From: Sordariomycetes sp. S80-01Y
Taxonomy: Eukaryota; Ascomycota; Sordariomycetes
Reading direction: 5' to 3'
Length of the DNA stretch: 64,000 nt
Assembly: GCA_037042185.1 (NCBI GenBank)
Contig: JAXQJY010000029.1
Coordinates: forward strand, 1,860,001-1,924,000
A program made the translations under genes and the position numbers. Below, one piece after another: positions 32,076 to 45,225 of the stretch. The notes under the pieces were generated by a model. That model was not told the DNA's origin. It did no database searches and worked only from the letters and a program-made list of their open reading frames with translations. How positions within the stretch are numbered: the first letter of the stretch is position 1; the number at the start of each line of letters is the position of its first letter.

Positions 32076-35000
32076 AGGAGCCACAGCGGATGAGAGAGTG
32101 GCGGTGGATGAGGCGAAGGAATCAAGCGGCGCAACGGGACGCCTTGGAATCTAGGAAACCGCGCGTCAGTCGGGTACGAACCTGTCCGAGAGACCTAGGT
32201 ACTACCCGACGCAACCGCCGGATCCGATTATAGACGCGGCAGAGTTGAGGGAGAGGAAGAAGTCACCGCGACCAGCAGACAAGCCGCCAAGTCCACGGCG
32301 GCAAAATCGAGGAGGAAACCCATAGACAAGTAGCTGCGGAGGAAGAATCTCACGTCCAGCTAGACTCGATCAGGTGGCGGGGAGGAAGAGCGGTGGCGGC
32401 GTCGGCGTCTCATTTACTAGCGGGTTTCTTTTCCTTCTTTCCTCTCATCCAAGTGTTCTCTTATGTGGTTGTTTTCTTTCTTCCTTGTTCTGTTTCCTTG
32501 ACACAAGCATACGGCAATGACGAATGGGTATGACGATAGAGGCGGCGAAGCTCAACTTTCTTGGGATTCTCTTGCCATTCAACATGTGCGCTTACAGCTA
32601 TGGCAAAGTAGGGGGTGGGGCCAGTACGCATATAGAAAGCGTTAAGAAAAGCTAGACAGTACGCCTCAGACAGATATCAACATGTGGCACTTGACGCATA
32701 TCGGGGTTGCACGCACATAATCACATGGATCGAGAAAGCCCATTGTCCAGTCACACTCGTGACCATGACCAGACGTGCGATGGCTACAGAGCAAGAGAGG
32801 CGCGGGCATTGGGGGGCTCTGATGTAAGTGGTGCTCTCGGGGAAGATGGTGGGAGATGGGAGGGTGTGACCTTGTGCAACGTGATATCAGCCCAACAGCT
32901 GAGGGCGAAGGCGGTAAGATTCGCCACGAGCGCGTGACTCGCCGTTTGCTGCACGTGCAAGCTTCTCAAAAACCACTTGGGACTTTGCGACAGGCGGTCT
33001 GATGTTTGCGTGGGTGATGTGCGGCCTTGCTTGCCCAACGGAGTGAGGGTGGTACAGTCAGTCATATGAGAGAGGAGACAAACGCGCCACAAGGACGGTT
33101 CGAAGCCGCGGATAAGCGAAGCTCATGCGCGGCATACGTCAAATCCCCACTGGAGGAGAAAGAAGAACGATGTCGAGATCGAGTATGTTGGGACTTCGGG
33201 TCCCACTGGCAAAGTTCCTGCCCGAGCGCTGCTGTTATCACATTGGCCCTGCGGTGTAAGGCGTTATGAGGCTCAAGTCGGAGGGGTGTCGAGGCAGTGA
33301 TAAGACCCCGAAAAATGTGGCGAGCGCGGGTAAAAGAGCTGAAGGGTTCGATCCTTACTCCTCCGAGATTGTCGGCAAGCGGGGAAGGGTACATTCCGTG
33401 GGTGGGACAAGAAGCTGAAGCCTTGCGAAACTCAACGGAGGCGGTGATGTAGTGTGGCTAGGGGCCACCCACTCTGGGTTCCGGGCTTGTTCGGCCACGG
33501 ATCTCTGCGCAAACCAAAGCACGAGTAGCGGGAGACGATGAAACAGGAGCAGTCAGAGACATCAAGATATATTGAGCAGGTGAACAGCCAGGGTGACGCG
33601 TCGCGGGCACGATCTCGGTGATTCTGAGTAAACCATCGTGAGATGCGCACCGAGGCGTCGACGTTGGGCAGGGCGTCACCAAGTCTGTGCGAGGAATGGA
33701 TCGCCGCGAGAGCCGCCACCACTAGCATTGACACAGGGAACGATCGAGCTGCTCCGGCCGCTGATGAAATGGGTGATTCATGCTCAAAGCTGGTAGGTGG
33801 GTGGGCAAGCTCGCCCATGCTGCCCGCGGTGGCACCCAAAGGGTCTTGTGTCGTCAACAAGGTCGAGAAAATCGCCATCAGGGACCTAAACTAGAGATAC
33901 CAGTTCCTAGTGTGCCCGCAGCCTTACCCAGCAGGTACTTTGACAATTACAAAGCTTAGTCTAATTAAGCGGCGAGCAAGCTTAGCCTTCGGGTTCGCTT
34001 CGGTTGGCAACCGAAGTGCCAGCTACCTACCAAGGGATAAGCCCAAGCGCGCTGGTGGTCTTGGTTTACGACGTACCTTCCGTGAGCGGATCGTTCTCCG
34101 GGCGGCTATACTGGGGAACGGAGAATTGACAGCGGATCGGAGAATGGGGGTGAGGGTTTTCCTTGACTTTCGCAGCAACCTCTCGGCCGTCCGCCTATTC
34201 GGGACCGCACAAGTGCCGGGGTTTTGCTGGGTCAAGGACCGGCAGTCCGACAGCAAGCGCCGCTACGGGTGATGGATTGGAGGGGAGGGGAGGGTCCGAC
34301 GGTCGGCCAGATAACCTTGCATCCCTGTAGCCCTGTAGCCGTACAGTAGATGCGGACCTGCTGACGGAGGTGCGATGGTGGTTGGTCGGCGACTGGACGC
34401 GGGCGAGGACCCTTAAAATCGAGGAGCAGGATTTTGAAGAGCGGGCGACAGAAGCTCTTGGACAACGAGGGGGCGCAATCGACTTACAGCAGTTGACGAG
34501 ATCAACCAATTGGGGATGATCCTTTCGTCGGCTGAGGATCGGAGCCCCGGCCTGAGCCTGAGGCTGCCAGCCTGAGGTCACGGTTGCCAGAGATTCGCAG
34601 TGCAGGCGCCGTGTCCTGCACGCGGAAGGTACTACTACGAGTACTGCGGTTGTACCTCCAAGCTCAACCTGGAAGTTGCCGCACAGACATTACCCTCGTC
34701 CACTGAATCTCGGACACCTCAGCTGGAAGTTTCCGGGTGCAACCCGAGCTTCGGTCGCATTTTGCCTGCTTCTCCATTCTCCAGAAGGACTTCGCCCGAG
34801 TGTCGTCCATCACTGCCTCGACGAGTATCGATGGTCGCTTCCCCGCTGGGCCAACCCTCGACGGATTGACCCTGGTCCCAGGTGCCAGTGGTCGCCGACG
34901 GCCTGTGCCTACTTGCTTAATCGACGAGGCTGCGCATTGGTGTGCAGCCCCTCGCTAGGCTGCTTGAGGCCAGGACACGCACGCGCTCCCGTGGCTGGCA

Positions 35001-36477
35001 AAGCCAATCAGAGATCCATTCCCCTTCGGGGCCGTTGCAAGACGACCTGCTGCTCTGTTGTTCGAGATGAAACGACCGGCGGCCAGCCGCGCACGAAGGA
35101 CGCGCACTCGCATGACGGTCCCCCCGAGTTGCTCGACAGCGGAAAACCCTCGGACGAAATATGCGGGAGTCCGAGATGGGGATACTTATTCCCTCAGAAA
35201 AGTCAACTCTAATCGGTCTTTACAACGGCCCAAGAAGACGCGCATAGCTCACCTACCTGTACTTATGTACCGGTGCCGTGCGCGGTTCCACATCCGCGGC
35301 TGTTGATGGACCCGCCTCACAACGGTCCGGCTGTCGACTGGCAATGGAGCTTCCCATGATCCACTGCATCAGCGTGATGTACCCTCGCCGTACTCTTGCC
35401 CACCCCAACCTTGGAAGGCGGGAGGAGAGCTGCGAACGCTTACAGAAGCACCAAGCACAGCTTATGCGCAGCCCGTCACAGCACCCATCGACGCCCATCG
35501 CCGCCCCTCAGCGCACATCTTTGCTCGCCTTGCCCTACCTGACCTGGCCTGAGCCTCCCCCGGGCCCGTGCTGGCGTACAATGGTACGTAGTCGCTACAT
35601 GCATCGGGCGCGGGAGCAGTGGGCAGGGTCGAGGTAGCGGTCGATCCTCTCTGCCTTCTCGACCTGACAAGCAGCCACACCAGAGCGCCAACAGTTGCAG
35701 CATGCTTGCTCCCGGTCGGCTGGGACCCCAGGACCTTGGCTGGGTTCTTTCCCTTGTTGAAAGATGAGGGGGAGGCGAAATTGCTTCGCGGCTCACTCTC
35801 ACGATCAAGAGGCGAACGCGCGCTGAGTTGAGTAAGGTGCCGTGGGCGGCTGCGGGCTCGTCACGCCAGAACGAGCAAAGAGAGGCACCGCAGCAGAGGC
35901 CTAGTCTTGAGCATCTGGATAAGCAGGCGAAAAAAGAAGGCCGCTAAGGTATCAAACAAGGGCAGAGCCACCCGATCATCACTTTTGTCGCTGCTTATAC
36001 CCCAAGTCAGAGTTCCATCTATCTTGCCCATGCTCAGAGGCGAGGCCGTCGATTGCCATTCTGCCTGCTGCCCCATCCCCAAGACCCCAAGCCTTGGGCT
36101 TAGATATAGTCGTCCCCGGCCTCGGTCGTGCTCCCACCTGCGGACCTTTGCCTCTTTCCAGCTTTGGCTTCGGTTGATTTTGGTTCCAATGCCTCTCAAC
36201 CAGCTCAGCTTCTGTCCTCACTCTTCTTTTGTTTCCTCTCACCTGGTTCCGGATGTCGGAACGGCCTGATGGAAATTAGTTTGCGACAGTCACATCCCGT
36301 TCAAGGCCATTCGGCGTCATCCAGTGACGGACTGGCCATGAGAGGACTGGCTGGCTGCAGCAGACACGGACAGCACCTCGACTCGACGACCAACCTCGAC
36401 TTGGTTTTCGGGCACAACATACAGCAAGAAAGAACCTGGCGCGCGGGAGACATCCAGCGGAGGAGAGGGCGCCTTAA
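32076..36477. other. gene-poor interval of about 4.4 kb
   Basis: No frame is recognisable as a protein. The left end is the 3' region of ethanolamine kinase. The right end (about 35900-36477) has the pyrimidine-rich look of a promoter and leader for the zinc-finger gene. A sequence at 33282-33368 resembles a tRNA B box but does not fold as a tRNA. Nothing else found. Confidence 0.45.
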
Positions 36478-39400
36478 ATGCAGTCCTTCCAGAAGGGCAG
36501 GGCGTCGACACCACAGCCCACCCCAGCACCCCTCAAACTTGGCGTTGGGCCTGATCCTGAAGGAGCCGTCAGCGCAGTTAGGGGTGAGACCATCACCACC
36601 GGCAGCAGCGGGAATGGCGATGGGGATGGTGGTGCAAGCGTGAGTGCGACAATGCCCACTGACAACATCACCGCCGTTACTGTGTATCTCAACCCAAACC
36701 TAAACTCAAGTGCACGCACGTCAGCCTCAATAGCGGATTCGGCGCCAATATCGCCAGCAACGGTCCCGCCTCCCGCTGCAACTACATTCCTGCCGGCAGC
36801 TGAAGCTCCAGCTCCAGCTCCAGCTCCAGGTCTAGCTCAGCCTCAGCCTCATGACCAGAACTCCGCGCTCGCATCAGCCTCAAACTCAAACTCAGCTGCT
36901 CCGCCCGACCAGCGATCCAGTCGCAACCCGACGCATCAATCCTCAATCAGCAACGCGACATCAGCTTCCGCCTCAGCGTCAGCGACAACCTTTAACACTG
37001 CGCAAGACCAGCATCCCACCTACCAGCAGCAGCTCGGCGCCCCTAATGACCTTGACATCGCGATCCGCCAGTTACTGGAGCAGCAAGCAGATATTCAAGC
37101 TCGGCTCAACGTTCTGCTCGCTCACCAGCATGGCTTCGATCCGGCATATGAACTTTCCATGCTCCAGCACAAATGTCGGACTCTCGAAGGCCTTGTGCAC
37201 CACCATGGTAAGTACGCACTCTAGTGAAGGACCCTTCGTGCTTCTGGTGCCGGACTGCTGCAAGCCATAGATCCTTCCCGCGAGAACCCTTGCCCACCAC
37301 CCCTCACCAAACCTGTGGCGGAGGGGTTCCCCGCTTGACATTGCCCACTATCCATTTGAGACCTATTTATAGGAATTCTTCGTTGACTTTCCTTCAGGTT
37401 TGACGGCGCGTGTGCCAATACTTTCCGAGGTCGAAGAAGCTCGGGCTCTGCAGTTCAGATGCGAGTGCCTCGAGGCCGCATGCTTCCAAGACGGTAGGGG
37501 AAGCCCACTACTAAGCAACAACTTCATGCTAACAGAAGCAGCAGATATCGATGCCATAGAGGCCTTGCGGCAGTCATCCGACGACGCACCGGAAGGCTTT
37601 CCGCAGTGGCTCGAGAGGCACATTGAATTACACGATGTCATAAGGCGAGACGGCCCTCCCAAGCTGCTTGGAAATGCACCAGAGCCGTCTGTAACATCGC
37701 CGGTGCGCCCAAGATCTGGTTCATTATCAACGTTTAGGTGCGGCAACGAAAGATGTATACATTACATCTACGGTCTCCCAACTGAATATGACCGCGACTA
37801 CCATGCCCGTACGCACTCGGGGCAATACTCCAAGCGAGACTCGGGCTTGTCCGTATCCACGCCCCCTTTGACAGCTTCCAAAGCGCCACCTATTATACCT
37901 TCTTCGATCGAGACAGTGCGGCCCATTTATCCACCAAGGCTACCGCGAGCTGGGTCGGTGTCTCAGCAACCTGCGTTGAGCCTGCAAACCCAGTCAAGAG
38001 ACAGAAGGGACTCTTCCATAGGTTTCAGCCTACCTAGTAGCAGGCCTGGCACCAGAGGCGGGTCTTCTGACTCCGAGTACGAGCCTGTCCTCCCGCCCTT
38101 GAAGAGGAGCCGAGTCGGTCATTCCAGGTTGCAGTCAATAGGAGAGCTACAATTGCTGCGCGACAATGACCCCTGCCTGCGGTGCAAGGTGTCGCACAAA
38201 GCTTGCGATTCCAACCAACCTTGCTCCTACTGCTCCGAGCATCCTGCAACCGGCGCTGAAGAACATTGGAGAACCTTGGGCTGCTATAGGGGCTCAATAG
38301 CCTCTTTAGTCGATGTTTTCCTCCCGTCTCCCATCTCACCGAGACAAACCGGAACGCCAATCAACTCCCCTTTGGCCCACCGCCGCAATGCCAATGACTA
38401 CTTACAGCGGACTTACGCCTTCCCGGAGAACACAATGAACGTAGTTCAGAATGTTCTCGACTTCAAGGACGGCTTTTGGTGGTCTGGGCAGCTCGATCAG
38501 CGACCAAATTCGGTTGCGCACGCCTCTGAAGCCAGCAACGACGCATCAACCGCGCCGCCAATATTGGTCGCTCTTGCTTCCAGCCAAAACAGCCAGGACA
38601 CTTCCTACGATTTGCTCGAGCTCCTGAACATTACAGGGTTCTTATCTCCGTCCCGGACATCCGAGGAGGCAACCTACCCTGTGCTCTATCGTGCAAAGCT
38701 CCTCCTGCGTGAGGTTGCGTTTTACGATGTCATGCAGCCTGAGCCTGCTATCAAGATTGAGCCGGCCAGACCACGGCAGACCCCGCCGGAGGAGATAGAC
38801 TCTGAGCAGCATCTCCGGCTCATTCAGGAATGTTTATCAAGGTACTTGCAAGTTTTTGAAGCGACTATATCCCTCAAGAGCAGCTTGAGAGTGCGGGAAT
38901 GGCTCGCGGTCTTCTACTCGCTATGCATCTTCAGTGTCGTGCGGACCATACTTGTTGACATTGCTCAACTGTCCCCTCAGACCCAGATGTTGCGTCAATC
39001 GACCGGCACATCGGCGGAGAGTATTTCTCGCACCATGCACAGCGCATACAAAGCCATTGCGGAGTTCTTTACTGCTGCGGGCCCTTCGCCTTTGGACAGC
39101 ATGACAGGCGATGTGGCAGTAGAGGAACTTTCCCTGCTTGATGCCACGAGCCAGGTTACTAGGCGTGAAACTTGGACAGCGAGGAACTTGGTCTCAAGCT
39201 TTGGATTCCTCTTATCGCTCGGTGACGGACACCCTGATGAGCTTGTCTTCAATGGCTTCATCCGTCAGCGCAAGACAGAGGCAGGAAGACGGAATGCTGT
39301 TCAACTGCCGTCCATCAGCCAAGCTACAGAGGAATCGCCTGGCTCCGAGTCGCTCTTCAAGCCCACGGGCGTAGTATGGAGTCCAAGGACCAGTGGTGGC

Positions 39401-40774
39401 GAAGAATCCCCGAGACATACGGGCGATTCTATGAAGTCTCCGCGCCTCAAGCCGTACCGGACTCGAAGACACACACTGGCGACATTGGCAGAGCCATCGA
39501 CATACACGCCACGGCCACATAACCACCTGATGAACTCGCCCATGGCGCCATCGAGGTTCAAGGCAGCTTATCCACCGAGGCCATTGCGACGGGTATACTG
39601 TACCAAGTGCAACGAGTACCCTGAAGGATTCCGTGGCGAGCACGAGCTCAGAAGACACACGGAAGCCAAGCATGCAGCTCTGGTTAAAAGATGGGTGTGT
39701 CGGGAGCCAGAGAATTTGGCTTCGTCAACGCCTCATCCGGTCATCTCTTTGTCCAAGTGCAAAGCATGCTTGACGCAGAAACAATATGGTGCCTATTACA
39801 ACGCTGCCGCCCATCTACGAAGGGCGCACTTCAATCCTCATCGAGGTGGCAAAGCGAGTGGCGACTGGCCGCCGATGAGCGTTCTCAAGGACTGGATGCA
39901 GGAAGTTCGTCAAGTGGCCGACAGCCCTCAAGACGATGATGGCTCCAGCGGCGGAGACGAGGTGGACACGAAGCTTTCGAGCACCGAATTCTACGGTCCA
40001 GGCGGTGCATCCATGCTGGACACAACTCGGACAGGGCTTACACCCTCCGCCAGCCAGCAACTAGTCTCTCCCGCGACTGATGTATGGTCCGCCAGTCAAG
40101 AAAGCCCGGGTTCCCGCTCAGCCGCGGGTGACAACCGCAGCCGCTGTCCACACCCTGACTGCGGTCGTATCTTCAAAGACCTTGCAGCCCATATGCTCAC
40201 GCACCAAGAAGAGCGACCGGAGAAGTGTCCAATCGAGGCGTGTGAATACCATGTCAAAGGATTCGCGAGAAAGTACGACAAGAACAGGCACGCCTTGACG
40301 CACTACAAGGGCAGCATGGCTTGTCCCTTCTGTCCCAACGCCGGGACTGCCTACGAGAAGACCTTCAATCGGGCAGACGTCTTCAAGAGACACCTGACAT
40401 CTATGCACAATGTCGAGCAGACACCGCCCAACAGCCGGAAGATGTTCATCGGGAGTCAACCAAGCAACGCCGCCGAGCTCAGCGGGGAGCCCCTGGCCAG
40501 CGGCGCCCAATGTTCAATCTGCCAGTCACGCTTCGCCACCGCACAGGACTTCTACGAACATCTGGACGACTGCGTTCTCAGCGTCATCGTGCCTCAACAG
40601 GGACAACCAGGCCAGACGGAACCGTACATGGCTCCGCGAGCAGAGGCCTCGTGGCCACCAAGAGCTGGCGAAGCGTCGTCGGCATTGTTGGCAGCACCAA
40701 GCATACCACCCAGGGCCAGCAGTCTTCGAACGACGGGGGCAGCGCCGAATGAAGAGATGGACTGGGAGCGGTGA
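36478..40774 (+). CDS. large zinc-finger protein with Zn2Cys6-like cluster and C2H2-like fingers
   Basis: Exons 36478-37207 and 37398-40774 (190-base intron, donor GTAAGT, acceptor TTCAG) encode 1368 aa. The first 200 residues are Ser/Ala/Pro/Gln-rich. A coiled-coil-like stretch follows (NDLDIAIRQLLEQQADIQAR). A cysteine cluster at residues 503-539 has spacing C-x2-C-x6-C-x5-C-x2-C-x16-C (CLRCKVSHKACDSNQPCSYC, then Cys539 in LGCYRGS), a Zn2Cys6 pattern with a stretched last gap. The middle (about 600-850) is helical and lacks a named domain. C2H2-like fingers lie near 978-1000 (CTKCNEYPEGF... RRHTEAKH), 1160-1250 (CPHPDCGRIFKDLAAHMLTH; CPIEACEYHVKGFARKYDKN; CPFCPNAG... RHLTSMH) and about 1290. 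A DNA-binding nuclear regulator is likely; targets unknown. Confidence 0.85.
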
Positions 40775-41251
40775 GAGTACATAAAAACATTGGCGGCTCG
40801 CTCCCCTGCCTCGGCATTTGACCACTTTCATCGCACACACACTATTTTTACCACGGCATAGGGATAACTCACACCAGCATGGCGGGACGGCGATTTTCCT
40901 TTTCTATCTGATACCACCACGAGACACGGGTCTCAGCCAGTTTCGTCAGCGGCGTTCAGGGATGATGTCTTCTTTTGAAGCGTTGGGGAGGGAAGTGACG
41001 GGTCACTACGGGGTTGTTATTTGTGATTTCGGAGCCATGATTTTAATGAAGAGCCCCCATTTGATATGTTCACGACACTCTTTTCGCGCAGTAGATGAGA
41101 ATACAATGAAATGTTTCATACTGGTCCGCAGTTGGTGTTGTTAATTGAAGTGCATGCTATTCGTGCTTGGTGAAATGTTCCGCTCATAATTCCAGGACTA
41201 TAAAATCAAATGTCTATCCGCTCTGGGGTGCTACATTGCCCCCTTTTTTTT
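40775..41251. other. convergent 3' region
   Basis: Between the zinc-finger gene and the MFS transporter. No gene is seen; it includes a T-run near 41243-41250, just beyond the transporter stop codon. Confidence 0.6.
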
Positions 41252-43367
41252 TCACTTGGAGCTACTGCCCTCGCTCGAGGCCTTCTCGCTCATGACTCCG
41301 CCAGCCCTCTTCCTCGGGCCCATGCCGGGGCTGGACCTGATGAAGTAGTCGTGAATCTCCTGGCTGAACTCGCCATCCTCGGGCATGCCGTGGGTGGCGC
41401 TCGGGTTGGAGCCGTCGGCAGCCTGGGCAGCCTCCTCCCTCTCCTTGGGACCCATGGAGGCCTGGACCTCCTCCCACTCGGAGCGCATGTCGTTGATCTT
41501 GGCGCGCCAGTCCTTGGCCGGGTCGTACGACTTGCCCATGCCGCGCATGCGCTCCCACAGGGAGAGGTGCTTGGGGTGGACGGCGACGCCGTGGTACTCG
41601 TCGCCCTTGCCGCGGCGGAGGTAGGACCAGCGGCGCTCCTGTTCCTTGAGGTCGAGGCCGGTGGTGTCGGGGAGGAAGAGGAAGGTGAGCAGCATGCCGG
41701 CGAGGCCGAACCAGGGGACGACGTAGAACTTGGTCTGGTCGTCGATGTAGTTGTACAGGACACTGGCCAGCAGGGCGCCGGCCTTGCCTATGCAGGCGGA
41801 GAAGCCGTGAGCGGTGGCGCGGACGGGCGTAGGGAAGACCTCGCCGGCGATGAGGAAGGTGACGCTGTTGGGGCCGAACTGGTTGAAGAAGGAGGAGAGG
41901 AAGTACATGGCCTGGAAGCCGCGGATGCCGGCAGGCGAGGTGAAGTATTCGTAATCGAAGGCGGGGATGACAAACATGAGGAAGCAGAAGAAGAAGCCAA
42001 CCTGCTGCATCATCTTGCGGCCGTACATCTTGTTGTCGATGAGGAGGGCGGCGAGGTAATAGCCGGCCAGGGAGACGGTGATGTTGACGAGGTTCCAGGT
42101 CCAGTTGGTCATGAGGTTGTCGGGGTCGTCGGAGATGACCTTGATGAACTGGCCCTGGAAGAGCTTGTTGCCGTAGAAGAAGACGTCGTTGCAGAACCAG
42201 GTGCCGGCCGTGGCCAGCAGGCGGCCTCCGAAGTGCTGGATGCAGTAGCGCAGGGCATTGACGTCGTAGCCCGTGACGCTGGATTTCTTCTTGGCCTCGG
42301 TGAGCTTCTTCGAGGCGTGAGGCATCTTCCAGGTACGGTAGTAGGCCAGCCAGAGGGTGCCGATGGCGGGGAAGGCGAAGGAGAGGCGGAAGGCGTACTG
42401 GGCGGCGGATTTGCTGTAGGGCGGGCTGCCGTCGCCCGAGTTGAAGATGACGAGCAGGACGATGAGGAGGACCTGGTTGACGAACTGGCCCCAGCCCTGC
42501 ATGAGGAAGGCCGTGGTGACGCGGCGGCCGCGGTGAAGACGGTCCTCACGCGTGGAAAGCTTGCCAGCAGCAACCGAGTTCTCGAGCGACGAGGTGGCCG
42601 TGATGGGGTACTCTCCGCCCACGCCCAGACTGTAGAAGAAGAGGGACCAGGCGTAGCAGATGACCCAGCCCTGGAGCGTCAGGCCCCAGCTGGCAGTCAG
42701 CATCAGGAGACCGATGAACATGATGACGGCGTCCTGGATGAGACCCCATCGCCGTCCGATCCAGTCACCAATGATCTGTAGGCGGTCGTCAGCACCAGGC
42801 TACTTCCGAGGGCTCGTAAAGGGGGAGGGAGGCAAGACTTACACCAACACCGACCTGGCCGACCATGATACCGATGATCTCGAGGTACGTCACGGCTGCG
42901 ATCCAGTTCTTGCTGCAGACCGTGTTGTCCTCCCAGCACTCGGGCCAGACCTTGGAGAAGAGCGGCTCCAGGTTGCCGATGGAGAAGAGGACGTAGCCCT
43001 CCAGACCCAAGCCGGCACCGGGGATGACGGCGTTCCTGAAGTACCACCCAACGGGACTCAGAGGGTCCTTCTTCATCATGCCGCCGATGGTGGCCAGCTC
43101 CTCCTTGGCCGCCTGGGCGTCGACCGAGGAGACGAACTTGAGGCGCTTGTACAGCGGCAGGTCGGCCCAGTAGACACCCTCAGGGGTGTAGGAGTCGTCG
43201 GGGCGGGTGACATGGCTGAAGATGCGCCTCTCGTGGTCGGTGCTGCCGGCGAGGTTGTCGTGCTCGTCCGTGATGCCGTCCAGGTCATCGTCGCGGACGG
43301 GATTGCCAGGGCCGTGGGGGATGGGGATCTCGCCCGGTATGGTGGTGATGGTTGCGTCGTGGGGCAT
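41252..43367 (-). CDS. MFS transporter, phosphate/glycerophosphodiester-like (GIT1/PHO84 type)
   Basis: Exons 42843-43367 and 41252-42775 (67-base intron, donor GTAAGT, branch GCTGAC, acceptor TACAG) give 682 aa with about 12 membrane spans. The intracellular loop signature GDWIGRRWGLIQDA follows TM2. The sequences VGGEYPITATSSLEN and LFQGQFIKVI, and the late FNQFGPNSVTFLIAGEVFPT, match the phosphate/glycerophosphoinositol symporter branch of the sugar-porter-like MFS. Long cytosolic tails flank the core. The N-tail has an Asp-rich motif at residues 26-38 (see findings); the C-tail is charged with Met/Pro/Gly. I chose MPHDATITT as the start; an in-frame ATG 39 codons upstream gives an atypical Arg/Ser-rich extension. 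The substrate is not proven: phosphate, a glycerophosphodiester or another anion are all possible. Confidence 0.85.
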
Positions 43368-43958
43368 CTTGATTGGGTGTGGCGGCCGGGCGCGCGCGCG
43401 TACCTTAGAGAGGTGCGAGGCTGAGGCTGAGGCTGCGTGCTGTGGCGTCGGTCGCGGACGGGACAGCCTCTCACTTCTCTTCAAAGACGAACGGCCTTCA
43501 CAGATGACGGCCCCTTTAAAAAGAGAAGAAGATGCAGAAGGGAGGCGGCCTGGGACAGAGTCGGGATGGGGATCAGCAGCAGCACAACGTCACTCTCGTG
43601 GCACTGACGCTGAGGCCCCGGGGAGGAGCATTCCAGCGCTCTATATGTATGCATTGCGACTCTCGCCATTCCTCCCTCCCAGAGAGCACAACCCGCAAAC
43701 GCTCACGGCCAGAGGCAAAAGCTCGCAGTCGAGATTCGCACGACGAGGAGCAAATCAGAGCGTCCGTTCGAGCACCGTGTTCAAGTCAGTGGCCAGGACT
43801 GCTTCGGCGCTATGGGCTGCCATCTGCCACCTGCCACCCGCGCGCACCGCACGGCCCCCTCCCTCCTCCGATCCATGGGTCCGTGGAGCAGCAGCTGGAG
43901 CAAGTTTCTCGTTGGGATGGGGTGGGATGCTGGCGCCGCGTGCGTCGTCGCTGCCAGC

Positions 43959-44010
43959 GGTGCTGGTGCTGGTGCCGTTGCTGGTGCTGGTGCTGGTGCT
44001 GGTGCTGGTG
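43959..44010. repeat. GGTGCT hexanucleotide repeat
   Basis: About eight near-perfect GGTGCT units with one GGTGCCGTT variant. Both strands stay open through it (Ala/Pro-rich or Gly/Ala-rich readings), which creates spurious frames. Confidence 0.9.
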
Positions 44011-44525
44011 GACGGTTCTTCGGCAGCCGGATGGGACGGCACCGCGGCCTAGCGCTGGCTGGCTGGTTTTGGTGGTCTAGCTCGGAAGCCCGGCGTCCCA
44101 AGTCCCACATTCGTTGGAGAATTGCGCCCTCGGCCAGTCCTTTCGTACGGCGCGAGGCATAATTAAACCCGAAGAAGAAAAATTAGGCTTCGAGCCAGAA
44201 CCCGAGATTGAAAAGTCAATGGCAGCCGCCTGTTCGCGCACGTGGGTTGAGGGCGTCCCCCTCTCGTCCCAGCAGCCTGGTTGCTTGGGGAGCTGAGAGT
44301 CCGTCGTCAGCCTCGTCCATTTCATCGAGGTCGTCGAGCAGCGAGTGGATGCGCTGCCAGATCAGGCAATTGGTCGTGTGACGCTGCTGGGGCTTCTCGC
44401 CTTTGCCCGCTGCCAAGCGCTGCAGGGCCGCTGCCACTGCCGCCTTGCCAAGACGTCAAGACTTCTTGACCCCCTTGGCTCCTTGACTTGACTCCCAGCT
44501 TCGTACCAACTGAAAAGCACCCGCT

Positions 44526-44545
44526 CCACTCCACTCCACTCCACT
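44526..44545. repeat. CCACT pentanucleotide repeat
   Basis: Four tandem units of CCACT just upstream of a second pentanucleotide repeat. Confidence 0.85.
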
Positions 44546-44571
44546 GGACCACCTAAGGTACGTACGCTGGT

Positions 44572-44599
44572 CTGAACTGAACTGAACTGAACTGAACTG
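44572..44599. repeat. CTGAA pentanucleotide repeat
   Basis: More than five tandem units of CTGAA, 26 bases after the CCACT repeat. Confidence 0.9.
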
Positions 44600-44897
44600 C
44601 GCTGCCAGACTGCTGACCGCACCCGACCGTTGGCACTGTTCTGGAACCTGGAAGTCTGCATCCAGCTGGACATCCGAGGCTCAGGTTCTTTTCTTGCGTT
44701 GCGAGAACTTTTTCAAAGGGTCCCCCTCCCCCTCCACCCCTTCAACCCCACCGCCTCCCCTCGCTTTGCCTCACGTCGCACTGCAGCGCACATCACTTCA
44801 TCATCATAACCTTCTCCCTATGCTTATGCTTATTCGTTCTTGTTGCTTGTCTGTGCCTGCTTGCTACCTGCGATGCCCCCTGCTACTGCTCCCGTAG

Positions 44898-44916
44898 GTA
44901 GTAGTAGTAGTAGTAA
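44898..44916. repeat. TAG trinucleotide repeat
   Basis: About six TAG units, with short related GTA/CTA runs on both sides. Confidence 0.85.
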
Positions 44917-45225
44917 TACCTTAGTACTGCTACTGTAGTATGGTACATGGTACAGTCGCCTGCTCCGTCTTCCCCCTCCCCCCCCATGCCACCACGTCGA
45001 TCCAGCCCCTCCTCGCCGCCATGAAACCCGCTGCAAGACACACAGAATGAGTAGAATGTACGTAAAATGTCACTTCCCGCAAGTCCCAACCTCCGTCCCC
45101 CGATTTGTCGTGATGGGAAGCACAACCAAAGAACGGTCCCCTCCAGCGGAGTTCAGCTCGTCTTCTGTGCCTCCTTCCATCCATCCCAGCAAATGTGTAC
45201 TCCCGAAACGTCACCCCGGCTTCCT

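Noticed and set aside
33282-33368. tRNA-like sequence with a perfect GGTTCGATCC B box and CGGAG/CTCCG ends
   Set aside because: The T-stem does not pair, no A box fits, and no D or anticodon arm can be drawn.
41210-42781. A 523-codon + strand frame antisense to the MFS transporter
   Set aside because: Same cause: codon bias of the real gene on the minus strand, which has clear membrane spans and MFS motifs.
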